A stretch of DNA of 24,020 nt from an uncultured Chitinophagaceae bacterium (GTDB taxonomy: Bacteria > Bacteroidota > Bacteroidia > Chitinophagales > Chitinophagaceae), in the NCBI GenBank assembly GCA_937897585.1, contig CALCNY010000125.1, forward strand, positions 1 through 24,020, given 5' to 3'. This document shows, one piece after another, positions 14,794 through 21,423 of the stretch (position 1 is the stretch's first letter; each line of letters begins with the position of its first letter). The notes below the pieces were generated by a model. It was not told the origin of the DNA. It worked only from the letters and a program-made list of their open reading frames with translations, and did no database searches. A program made the position numbers and the translations under genes.

Positions 14794-15507
14794 TCAAATT
14801 CCCATCGGTACTTCAATTGCCAGCAACTCTGCATCTTCACTAGCATTTATTGTAAAACTATCGGTTTCGCTAATACCTAATGCATCTCTTTTATTAAGTA
14901 TGGTTCCGTTAATTTCAACACTTCCATTGATAACTACCAGAAACACACCATTACCCGTAAACGCATTTTGATATTCGATTGATTTTCCTGCAGAAACATT
15001 TGCCAAACCGAATCGTGCATCTTGATTTATCCAAAGTGAATTATCTTCTTCTCTTGGAGAAACTACTATTTGCCATTGGTTATTTCTGTCTTCAACATTA
15101 AATGTTCTTTGGTCATATCTCGGTGTGATGTTTTTTATTTTTGGAAACACCCAGATTTGAAATAATGCAAGAGGTTCAGTTTTAGAGGCATTTGCTTCTG
15201 AATGTTGAATGCCCGAACCAGCACTCATAATTTGAATATCACCTGCTTTGATGATGCCATGTCCTCCGGTATTGTCGCGGTGTTCAACGGCTCCACTCAA
15301 AGGAATGGTCACAATTTCCATATTATCATGAGGATGCGGAGGAAACATGCCACCACCCATAATGAAATCATCATTCAATACACGAAGTAATCCAAAATGA
15401 ATTTTAGATGGGTTGTAATATTGAGAAAAACTGAAATAATAATTGGGTTTTAACCAGCCGTAATCGGCACTGCCTCTGTCTTTCGCACTGAATAATATAG
15501 TCTTCAT
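14794..15507 (-). CDS. Pirin family bicupin protein
   Basis: Bicupin of 237 residues in the short pirin branch (YhhW-like). Related proteins bind a metal in the N-terminal cupin, and some cleave quercetin; a redox-sensing role is also proposed for others. Metal ligands are visible: H58 and H60 in PPHPHDNMEIVT, then H102 and E104 in GIQHSE. The block PLSGAVEHRDNTG is the family hallmark. The C-terminal cupin is less conserved, ending EVPMGI. It is a lone minus-strand gene flanked on both sides by copies of the GTTGGTC module in opposite orientation. A -7 box (minus strand TAATTTTG) is seen 20 bases upstream of the ATG. The physiological substrate cannot be inferred. Confidence 0.92.
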   Translation of the reverse strand: MKTILFSAKDRGSADYGWLKPNYYFSFSQYYNPSKIHFGLLRVLNDDFIMGGGMFPPHPHDNMEIVTIPLSGAVEHRDNTGGHGIIKAGDIQIMSAGSGIQHSEANASKTEPLALFQIWVFPKIKNITPRYDQRTFNVEDRNNQWQIVVSPREEDNSLWINQDARFGLANVSAGKSIEYQNAFTGNGVFLVVINGSVEINGTILNKRDALGISETDSFTINASEDAELLAIEVPMGI

Positions 15508-15526
15508 GTTGAATGATTTTTTTTTG

Positions 15527-15534
15527 CAAAATTA
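15527..15534 (-). promoter_or_regulatory. Possible -7 box TAATTTTG for the pirin gene
   Basis: Minus-strand TAATTTTG matches TAnnTTTG and lies 20 bases upstream of the pirin ATG, giving a short leader of about 13 bases. No clear -33 box. Confidence 0.4.
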
Positions 15535-15560
15535 GCTTTTATCATTGGTGTATTCCATGA

Positions 15561-15593
15561 TTTGTTTTAAAAGCAATTTGATTTTTACATTTG
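15561..15593 (+). promoter_or_regulatory. Best promoter match in the window: TTTG-N21-TACATTTG
   Basis: TTTG at 15561-15564 and TACATTTG at 15586-15593 are separated by 21 bases, matching the full Bacteroidota -33/-7 pattern. It points right, into a gap with no gene on that strand, and towards the hairpin with T-run at 15673-15702. Confidence 0.5.
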
Positions 15594-15597
15594 CAAT

Positions 15598-15702
15598 CTC
15601 TTATCGGAATGTCAGCTAATTTGCTTGAGATTATCAAGTGAGAGTCATTATTTTGATTCTAATACATACCAAAAAAAGTCTTGCATAATAGGGAGACTTT
15701 TT
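15598..15702 (+). ncRNA. Candidate small RNA of about 100 nt
   Basis: This gap has a promoter-like sequence on its left and an intrinsic terminator-like hairpin on its right (AAAAAGTCT/AGACTTTTT). Between them CTCTTAT (15598-15604) can pair with GTGAGAG (15638-15644), with an inner CTTGA/TCAAG hairpin. The only reading frame is 10 codons (ATG at 15609) without a ribosome-binding site. No known RNA family is recognised. Existence as a transcript is inferred only from signal placement. Confidence 0.3.
15671..15702. terminator. Bidirectional terminator hairpin downstream of scpA
   Basis: AAAAAGTCT (15673-15681) pairs with AGACTTTTT (15694-15702) around a 12-base loop. On the minus strand, reading out of scpA, it ends in seven T. 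On the plus strand it ends in five T. Confidence 0.65.
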
Positions 15703-15705
15703 CTT

Positions 15706-15767
15706 ATAATTCGTGAATTCGTGGTTAACCTTTTTTCTGTGTTTTTTGTTGGTCATAAGACCAACAA
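15706..15767 (-). repeat. GTTGGTC hairpin module, copy 3 (inverted)
   Basis: TTGTTGGTC (15746-15754) pairs with GACCAACAA (15759-15767) around ATAA. ATAATTCGTGAATTCGTGG (15706-15724) is the reverse complement of the 19-base tail of copy 1. It follows the C5/G5 repeat after scpA in the same order as in the dxs 3' region. Confidence 0.8.
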
Positions 15768-15785
15768 TGGCATCAACATAGGCTT

Positions 15786-15817
15786 CATCTTCCCCCTTTG
15801 GGGGAATTAAAGGGGGC
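15786..15817 (-). repeat. C5/G5 hairpin repeat after the scpA stop codon
   Basis: On the minus strand it reads GCCCCCTTTAATTCCCCC, then AAA and GGGGGAAGATG, starting two bases after the scpA TAG. It is identical to the leuS copy except for one loop base. Confidence 0.8.
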
Positions 15818-15819
15818 TT

Positions 15820-16623
15820 CTAATTCAAATGCTGAAAATCCTCATCTGTCAGTGGATTGTGCACCTCTTCCTCTCTATTCTCATTGTATTCGATAATGAA
15901 ATTATTTCTTCCTTCGCCGATCAAAATCTGAAGATATTTCTGTTGCACCAATTCAAGCATATTCAGGAATAAGAAAATGGCATGAATACGATTTTCGCAA
16001 ACTTCAAAGATCTTTTCAAAAGACAAGGTTTTTTCTTTTACTGCCAAACCCAACATATAATCACGACTTTCTTCCATTGTATAATTATACTGAACAACGG
16101 TATGTACAGGCTTGTTGTTTTTCTGTTGAATACGTTGAATTACTTTTTCAAACGCTTTCATCAGTTTAAACATAGTGACCGCTTGTATTTCAGTTCCCTC
16201 GCCAGATTCTTCGCCGATTTGAGATAGTTCTTTTTGAACATTCCCTCTTTTAATCATCATCATCCTCACGGCTTCCATCTCAGCTAACTTAATGGAAGCT
16301 TCTTTGAATTTTTTGTATTCCAAAATTTTGTCAACCAGCTCCATTCTTGGATCGATTTCATTACCATCAGCATCCAGTTCTTTTCTAGGCAACAGCATCT
16401 TGGCTTTGATACGCATCAAGGTGCTGATGAACAAAATGAATTCGCTGCTGAGTTCGATGTTTAATTTTTCTGTATCATGAATATGAGATAAAAAATCATT
16501 TGTGATAGTGGTAATGGGAATATTGTAAATATCCAGTTCATCCCTTTCAATGAAAAATAACAATAAATCAAACGGACCTTCAAATTGGTCGAGTTTAATT
16601 TGGTAAGATGCATTTGTGCTCAA
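15820..16623 (-). CDS. scpA: Segregation and condensation protein A
   Basis: Kleisin subunit that bridges the SMC dimer heads and binds ScpB in the chromosome-condensing complex. The 267 residues begin with the family block YQIKLDQFEGPFDLLLFFIERDELDIYNIPI, which binds the SMC neck. A linker follows, with LMRIKAKMLLPRKE. The C-terminal winged-helix region ends IIEYNENREEEVHNPLTDEDFQHLN. Acidic tails like this one are common in Bacteroidota. scpB and smc are not in the window. A strong terminator-like hairpin lies between the DUF3078 gene and scpA, its T-run ending about 15 bases before the scpA ATG. Transcription must therefore read through from the mscL-DUF3078 unit or start inside it. Confidence 0.93.
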   Translation of the reverse strand: MSTNASYQIKLDQFEGPFDLLLFFIERDELDIYNIPITTITNDFLSHIHDTEKLNIELSSEFILFISTLMRIKAKMLLPRKELDADGNEIDPRMELVDKILEYKKFKEASIKLAEMEAVRMMMIKRGNVQKELSQIGEESGEGTEIQAVTMFKLMKAFEKVIQRIQQKNNKPVHTVVQYNYTMEESRDYMLGLAVKEKTLSFEKIFEVCENRIHAIFLFLNMLELVQQKYLQILIGEGRNNFIIEYNENREEEVHNPLTDEDFQHLN

Positions 16624-16637
16624 AATGATAGTTTTTT

Positions 16638-16677
16638 CTAAAAAATAAGAACCCCAAAGTTAAAGACTTCGGGGTTC
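16638..16677 (-). terminator. Terminator hairpin between DUF3078 and scpA
   Basis: Plus-strand arms GAACCCC (16649-16655) and GGGGTTC (16671-16677), plus an inner AAG/CTT after one mismatch. On the minus strand the stem is followed by TTATTTTTTAG. It lies 22 bases after the DUF3078 stop and about 15 bases before the scpA start. Confidence 0.75.
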
Positions 16678-16699
16678 GAAAAATATAAAATTATCCACC

Positions 16700-17656
16700 T
16701 TATTTCACCTTGGCAGCCGTTCCAAATTTGTAGGCAAATCCAATGCCCATAAGCTGTAGCCATTGAGGTGCCGGGCCTTTGGTGGGATCAACATTATGAG
16801 TATCGTTATCATAAATCATGTCCACATTAAAGCTGAAATTGATGTATTTCGTGATTTTTGCTGAGATGACATTTGTCCAGTAAACATCCACATTTTGAGG
16901 ATTTTGCTTGTAATTGGAGAAAAGATCTAGTTTAGTTTTATAGGTAAAATTCTTGCCAATTTTTGCGATGTAGTTTGCAGATAAGAAAGCCCCTAATTCT
17001 GATTTTACTTTTTTTCCTGGCTCTAATCCATATTGGCGGCCTAAGCTGGTATCAGAAACCAAAACCCATCTACCAGAAAGCGGAGAAATAAATAGAGAGA
17101 AATTACTTACAGGTTTATAGTCAAGACCCTGAGACAACAAAACATAAGCCGGTGCTAATGTTTTTGAAGTTAATGTTCGAGTGTCATTTCCAGCGGCATC
17201 TTTTTCATAACTATAACCATTGGCAAATTGGGAACGGAAGTTGAATAATGTAGATAGATTCCAGTGCTTGTTCAAAGCATAACCATATTTGGATGTCAAA
17301 TCAATTCGATCGCTTGATTTTCTTCTGCCCAAACTTGTTGTTTGAACAATTCCATAAGCGAGATCTAAGACATTATCCCATGAATTTTTGTCTTTTTTAT
17401 AAAACGAGTATAGATTTAAATAGGAGTTAAGTGAAAAAGAAAATTTATCTCCACCGGCCGACCAGTTATTAAGCGACCCTTGGTTGATATTCAAATTAAA
17501 AGTTCCACCTTTTTTCCATGTTAATTGAAGGGTGTCTTTTGGGTCTTTTTTGATAGTTTTCTCCGATTCTTTTTTCAAATCTACAAGAGTAGCGTCTTGA
17601 GAAAACCCAATATTGACAATCACTATTGCAAGAAATAGTAACAGATTTTTTTTCAT
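16700..17656 (-). CDS. DUF3078 domain-containing outer-membrane beta-barrel protein
   Basis: Exported protein of 318 residues. A signal peptide (MKKNLLLFLAIVIVNIGFSQ) is cut probably after SQ. The mature start, WKKGGTFNLNINQGSLNNWSAGGDKFS, is the DUF3078 hallmark, with the recurring NQ-SLxNW-AGG pattern. Alternating hydrophobic strands and a final aromatic FAYKFGTAAKVK suggest an outer-membrane barrel. The family is Bacteroidota-specific and has no proven function. It starts two bases after the mscL stop, so the pair is cotranscribed. The association with an osmotic channel suggests an envelope role but does not define it. Confidence 0.85.
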   Translation of the reverse strand: MKKNLLLFLAIVIVNIGFSQDATLVDLKKESEKTIKKDPKDTLQLTWKKGGTFNLNINQGSLNNWSAGGDKFSFSLNSYLNLYSFYKKDKNSWDNVLDLAYGIVQTTSLGRRKSSDRIDLTSKYGYALNKHWNLSTLFNFRSQFANGYSYEKDAAGNDTRTLTSKTLAPAYVLLSQGLDYKPVSNFSLFISPLSGRWVLVSDTSLGRQYGLEPGKKVKSELGAFLSANYIAKIGKNFTYKTKLDLFSNYKQNPQNVDVYWTNVISAKITKYINFSFNVDMIYDNDTHNVDPTKGPAPQWLQLMGIGFAYKFGTAAKVK

Positions 17657-17658
17657 TT

Positions 17659-18036
17659 TTATTTTTTTAATGCGTCTCTGATTTCGGCTAGTAGTTGATC
17701 AGTTGAAGATGGTGCAGCAGGAGTAGCAGGAGCTTCTTCCTCCTTTTTATTGAAAGCATTCATTGTTTTGATCAAAACAAACAAAACCAATGCAATCATA
17801 ATGAATTTAATTACAGCAGAAAGAAAGTTGCCATATTTCACTTCTCCCCAGGTAAGATTTGCGATTTCGTGAACGTTGGCTGCTTTTAAGGCAGGTGCTA
17901 ATAATAAGGGCGTAATCATGTCATCAACAAGTGAAGAAACGATATTGCCAAACGCGCCACCAATAATTACCGCTACGGCAAGGTCTACAATATTGCCTTT
18001 CATGGCAAATGATTTGAATTCTTTGATAAAACTCAT
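17659..18036 (-). CDS. mscL: Large-conductance mechanosensitive channel MscL
   Basis: Inner-membrane channel that opens at near-lytic tension to release solutes on osmotic downshock. The 125 residues show the normal layout: amphipathic N-terminal helix SFIKEFKSFAMKGNIVDLAV, pore-lining TM1 with the small-residue AVAVIIGGAFGNIVSS run, a short periplasmic loop, TM2 (FLSAVIKFIMIALVLFVLIK), and a charged C-terminal helix (STDQLLAEIRDALKK) after an Ala/Pro-rich linker. It is the first gene of the mscL > DUF3078 > scpA minus-strand run. A weak promoter candidate lies upstream: minus-strand TTG at 18124-18126 and TATATTTA at 18096-18103, 20 bases apart. Confidence 0.96.
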   Translation of the reverse strand: MSFIKEFKSFAMKGNIVDLAVAVIIGGAFGNIVSSLVDDMITPLLLAPALKAANVHEIANLTWGEVKYGNFLSAVIKFIMIALVLFVLIKTMNAFNKKEEEAPATPAAPSSTDQLLAEIRDALKK

Positions 18037-18153
18037 GTTGTGGAATTTTTAAATTAAAGATTGAAAAATTAACGCTTTAAGAAGCATTTATAAAATAAAT
18101 ATATTCCTTTCTTTCAATTTGCCCAACTTTGTGCAACATTAAAATAGTTGACA

Positions 18154-19032
18154 ATGAATGGAAATGTAATGAAATGGTTTTTGTTTATTGGACTTTCATT
18201 CATTTGGGGGAGTAGTTTTATTTTGATGAAGGAGGGATTGGAAGGATTAAATGCATTCCAGGTGGCCTCACTGAGAATTGTCGCTTCAGGAATTGTTTTA
18301 TTGCCATTGGCGATAAAAAGTATCAAGTTGATTCCTGCAAATAAGCTATTGCCAGTTTTTTTATCTGGAACAATGGGCAGTCTATTGCCGGCCTATTTAT
18401 TTTGTATTGCTGAGCAAGGAATAGACAGTTCGATGGCAGGAGCTTTGAATTCTTTAACACCCGTTTTTGTGATTATTACCGGTGCTCTGTTTTTCAATAA
18501 CAAAGCGTCCAAGCAAAAGGTAATAGGTGTATTTGTGGCTTTTAGCGGTTGTGTGTTGTTATTCTTCAGCCAGCCTAATGCTATGCTTGGGGGTAACTTA
18601 TTTTTAATTGGCTTGATTATCCTTGCCACCATCTTCTATGGATTGAATGTTAATCTTGTTTTTAAATTTTTAAAGGACATTCCATCACTTCAAATTGTAT
18701 CGGTCGCTTTATTATTAAATGCTATTCCTGCGCTTTTATGTTTGTATTTTTTTGGATATTTCTCACTGGATTTTGCAAATCGTGAAGTGTTGATTGCTTC
18801 AGGGTTTTCGGTGCTTTTGGGTGCTTTAGGAACCTCAATTGCCAATATTTTATTCTATGTGCTTATTAAAAAAGCCGGGGCCGTTTTTTCATCTATGGTG
18901 ACTTACGGAATACCATTTGTTGCTATTTTCTGGGGGATAATATATCATGAAAAGACAGGATGGATGCAGGTTTTGAGTCTCTGTGTGATTTTGGCGGGAG
19001 TGTATATTGCTAATAGGAAGAGGATTTCTTAG
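18154..19032 (+). CDS. EamA/DMT-family transporter
   Basis: Drug/metabolite transporter superfamily protein of 292 residues with ten hydrophobic segments in two EamA repeats (about residues 5-135 and 145-285). The opening IGLSFIWGSSFILMKEGLEG is typical of the first repeat; the second ends with GIPFVAIFWGIIYHEKTG and ILAGVYIANRKR. Substrate is unknown; members export amino acids, metabolites or drugs. I prefer the ATG at 18154 (MNGNVMKWF); the ATG at 18169 is also possible, and a TTG at 18148 is less likely. It is a single-gene unit, divergent from mscL, with a GTTCAA/TTGAAC inverted repeat after its stop. Confidence 0.88.
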   Translation: MNGNVMKWFLFIGLSFIWGSSFILMKEGLEGLNAFQVASLRIVASGIVLLPLAIKSIKLIPANKLLPVFLSGTMGSLLPAYLFCIAEQGIDSSMAGALNSLTPVFVIITGALFFNNKASKQKVIGVFVAFSGCVLLFFSQPNAMLGGNLFLIGLIILATIFYGLNVNLVFKFLKDIPSLQIVSVALLLNAIPALLCLYFFGYFSLDFANREVLIASGFSVLLGALGTSIANILFYVLIKKAGAVFSSMVTYGIPFVAIFWGIIYHEKTGWMQVLSLCVILAGVYIANRKRIS

Positions 19033-19041
19033 CAATGGGTA

Positions 19042-19118
19042 GTTTCAAAGGTTCAATAAGTTCAATAGGGTTGGTTCCTTCGAAAATCAACATTTTGAAC
19101 ATTTTAAACCTATTGAAC
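19042..19118. repeat. GTTCAA/TTGAAC inverted repeat, copy 3
   Basis: GTTCAATAGG (19060-19069) pairs with CCTATTGAAC (19109-19118), and the 22-base string at 19046-19067 is identical to 2006-2027. It lies after the EamA stop and before the AT-rich leader of atpD. It is followed by ACTTTTTACTTTTGAATTTTTACTTTT-like simple sequence up to about 19160. Confidence 0.75.
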
Positions 19119-19218
19119 AAAACAACCCCTTTTTTACTTTTTACTTTTGAATTTTTACTTTTTTCGACATTACCCAAAAAAAATCCCATTTCAATTTTAT
19201 AGTCCAAGCGCCATCCCT

Positions 19219-19226
19219 TACCTTTG
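19219..19226 (+). promoter_or_regulatory. Probable -7 box TACCTTTG for atpD
   Basis: Exact TAnnTTTG match 36 bases upstream of the atpD ATG, giving a start near 19233 and a short AT-rich leader. No distinct -33 box. Confidence 0.5.
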
Positions 19227-19262
19227 CGCCCGAAATAGAAACCTAAATATTAAATATATTTT

Positions 19263-20768
19263 ATGGCCAATACAGGTAAAATAAAATCAGTAATCGGTGC
19301 GGTTGTAGACGTACAGTTTGATAAAGACTCGAAATTACCCGAGATTATGAATGCGCTTGAACTAAAGCGTGAAAATGGAGATACGTTGGTACTTGAAGTA
19401 CAGCAACATCTTGGAGAAGATAGTGTTCGTACCATTGCTATGGACGGAACCGAAGGTTTGGTTCGTGGTACTGTAGTTGTTGACACAGGAAGACCTATCA
19501 CCATGCCAATCGGCGAAGGCATCAAAGGTCGTTTGTTCAATGTAACAGGTGATGCTATTGATGGTTTACCTCAAGTTAGTAAAGAAGGCGGTCGCGCTAT
19601 CCACGCAAAACCACCATTATTCGAAAATTTAAGTACAGCTTCTGAAGTTTTATATACAGGTATTAAAGTAATTGATTTGATTGAGCCTTATGCAAAAGGT
19701 GGAAAAATCGGTTTGTTCGGTGGTGCTGGTGTGGGTAAAACAGTATTGATTCAGGAGTTGATCAACAATATCGCAAAAGCATACAGTGGTTTATCAGTAT
19801 TCGCTGGTGTAGGTGAAAGAACTCGTGAAGGAAATGATTTGATGAGAGAGATGATCGAAGCAGGTATCATGAATTATGGTGATGCTTTCAAACATAGTAT
19901 GGAAGAAGGTGGTTGGGATTTGAGTTCTGTTAATATGGAAGGTTTGAAAGAGTCAAAAGCAACTTTCGTTTTCGGTCAGATGAACGAACCTCCTGGAGCT
20001 CGTGCTCGTGTGGCTTTGAGCGGTTTGACATTAGCAGAATATTTCCGTGATGGCGAAGGCGACGGACAAGGAAAAGACATTCTATTCTTCGTAGATAATA
20101 TCTTCCGTTTCACACAGGCTGGTTCTGAGGTATCAGCTTTGTTGGGTCGTATGCCAAGTGCGGTGGGATATCAGCCTACATTGGCAACTGAGATGGGATT
20201 GATGCAAGAACGTATCACTTCAACTAAAAACGGTTCTATCACATCTGTACAGGCGGTGTATGTACCAGCGGATGATTTGACCGATCCAGCTCCTGCAACT
20301 ACTTTCGCTCACTTGGATGCCACTACGGTATTGAGTCGTAAGATTGCGGATTTAGGTATCTATCCTGCGGTAGATCCTTTGGATTCAACTTCGAGAATTT
20401 TGACTCCTCAAATTGTAGGTGAAGAACATTACAACACTGCAAACAGAGTGAAATTGATTTTACAACGTTATAAAGAATTACAAGATATCATCGCCATCCT
20501 TGGTTTGGATGAATTGAGTGACGAAGATAAATTGGTAGTATCAAGAGCTCGTAAAGTACAACGTTTCTTAAGTCAGCCATTCTTCGTGGCAGAACAGTTC
20601 ACCGGTTTGAAAGGTGTGTTGGTTCCAATCGAAGATACAATCCGTGGTTTCAATGCCATTATGGATGGTGAAGTGGATGAATATCCTGAAGCAGCTTTCA
20701 ACCTTGTAGGAAGTTTGGAAGATGCTATCGAAAAAGGCAAGAAATTGATGGCAGCGGCGAATGCTTAA
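19263..20768 (+). CDS. atpD: F1Fo ATP synthase subunit beta
   Basis: Catalytic subunit of the membrane ATP synthase. The 501 residues carry the P-loop GGAGVGKT at 153-160, the GERTREGND block at 184-192 with the catalytic Glu and Arg region, the Walker B region ILFFVDNIFRF, and the DELSDEDK motif in the C-terminal domain. The length is slightly above that of E. coli, as usual for Bacteroidota. Codons are more uniform and G-rich at third positions (many GGT, CGT, GCT) than in neighbours, as expected for a highly expressed gene. It pairs with atpC downstream, while the other subunits (a, c, b, delta, alpha, gamma) are elsewhere, which is the standard arrangement in the phylum. Confidence 0.98.
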   Translation: MANTGKIKSVIGAVVDVQFDKDSKLPEIMNALELKRENGDTLVLEVQQHLGEDSVRTIAMDGTEGLVRGTVVVDTGRPITMPIGEGIKGRLFNVTGDAIDGLPQVSKEGGRAIHAKPPLFENLSTASEVLYTGIKVIDLIEPYAKGGKIGLFGGAGVGKTVLIQELINNIAKAYSGLSVFAGVGERTREGNDLMREMIEAGIMNYGDAFKHSMEEGGWDLSSVNMEGLKESKATFVFGQMNEPPGARARVALSGLTLAEYFRDGEGDGQGKDILFFVDNIFRFTQAGSEVSALLGRMPSAVGYQPTLATEMGLMQERITSTKNGSITSVQAVYVPADDLTDPAPATTFAHLDATTVLSRKIADLGIYPAVDPLDSTSRILTPQIVGEEHYNTANRVKLILQRYKELQDIIAILGLDELSDEDKLVVSRARKVQRFLSQPFFVAEQFTGLKGVLVPIEDTIRGFNAIMDGEVDEYPEAAFNLVGSLEDAIEKGKKLMAAANA

Positions 20769-20850
20769 CCCAATTAAAAATTAAAAAGTAAAAAGTAAAA
20801 AATTTAGAATAGTCTTTTTTGATTTTTAAATTTTGACTTTTGAATTTTGA
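20769..20850 (+). repeat. AT-rich inverted-repeat spacer between atpD and atpC
   Basis: An A-rich left half (AATTAAAAAGTAAAAAGTAAAAAATTT) is followed by a T-rich right half that contains TTTTAAATTTTGACTT (20824-20839), the 16-mer also found before dxs and the MBL gene. The halves can form an imperfect long hairpin between the two ATP synthase cistrons. Confidence 0.55.
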
Positions 20851-20854
20851 AAAG

Positions 20855-21106
20855 ATGAAACTCGAAATACTCACACCCGAACAAAAAATTTACAGCGGAG
20901 ATGTTTATGGCGTTCAATTGCCAGGCATCAGCGGTTTGTTTGAAGTTTTAGACAAACATGCTCCTTTAGTAAGTGCATTAAAAACTGGAACGCTTAAAAT
21001 TTTAAAAGATAAAAACAGTACAGCTCAATACACTATTCAAAGTGGATTTGTGGAAGTGTTGAATAATAGTGCAACTGTTTTGGTGGAAGGTGCGGTAGAG
21101 AAATAA
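20855..21106 (+). CDS. atpC: F1Fo ATP synthase subunit epsilon
   Basis: Central-stalk subunit that couples the c-ring to catalysis and can inhibit ATP hydrolysis. Only 83 residues: the N-terminal beta-sandwich (MKLEILTPEQKIYSGDVYGVQLPG through FVEVLNNSATVLVEGAVEK) is complete. The C-terminal two-helix inhibitory domain of E. coli is absent, as is usual in Bacteroidota, so this is not a truncation. I chose the ATG at 20855 after AAAAG; a TTG at 20840 would add five residues encoded by the repeat. It is separated from atpD by 86 bases of AT-rich repeat and followed by a clear terminator. Confidence 0.95.
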   Translation: MKLEILTPEQKIYSGDVYGVQLPGISGLFEVLDKHAPLVSALKTGTLKILKDKNSTAQYTIQSGFVEVLNNSATVLVEGAVEK

Positions 21107-21128
21107 TAATCAGAAATTAATTTTAGAT

Positions 21129-21157
21129 AAACCCATGGCAAATGCTGTGGGTTTTTT
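21129..21157 (+). terminator. Rho-independent terminator after atpC
   Basis: ACCCATGGC (21131-21139) pairs with GCTGTGGGT (21144-21152), including two G-T pairs, around AAAT. Six T follow. It lies 22 bases after the atpC stop. Confidence 0.85.
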
Positions 21158-21165
21158 GTTTTTCC

Positions 21166-21269
21166 TCTCTAGCCCTGGCCTTCCTAGCCCTGGCCTCTCT
21201 AGCCCTGGCCTCTCTAGCCCTGGCCTCTCTAGCCCTGGCCTTAAGGCCAGGGCTAGAGAGGCCAGAGCT
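21166..21269. repeat. 15-bp tandem repeat with a terminal inverted copy
   Basis: Five units of TCTCTAGCCCTGGCC (21166-21240; unit 2 starts TTCCT) are followed by TTAA and then GGCCAGGGCTAGAGA plus a partial second inverted unit (21245-21269). The last one and two-thirds direct units can pair with the inverted part over 25 positions with one mismatch and a four-base loop (21216-21240 with 21245-21269). It is GC-rich in an AT-rich setting and has no spacers, so it is not CRISPR. Confidence 0.85.
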
Positions 21270-21397
21270 CAATCATTTTTTCACCAATGTCTGAAAATGT
21301 AGGTTGTAATGAAAATGTCTTTTTTTAATGCCATTTAATATGACTTAATAATGACAATTTACAATCCAGTTTTTTTATCCTGCAATTATTTAAAATC

Positions 21398-21405
21398 TAT
21401 ATTTG
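21398..21405 (+). promoter_or_regulatory. Probable -7 box TATATTTG for the lipoprotein gene
   Basis: Exact TAnnTTTG match 18 bases before the ATG at 21424, predicting a leader of about 12 bases. The rest of the 21270-21397 stretch is AT-rich with nothing recognisable. Confidence 0.5.
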
Positions 21406-21423
21406 AGAACTTAAAAAATCAAA

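Noticed and set aside
14617..14971. Two plus-strand reading frames over the dxs-pirin gap
   Set aside because: They translate the hairpin repeats (CWSYDQQ, CWSCDQQ) and then the antisense of pirin; no initiation signal or family match.
21166..21269. CRISPR-like array
   Set aside because: The units are directly adjacent with no spacers, and no cas gene is present.
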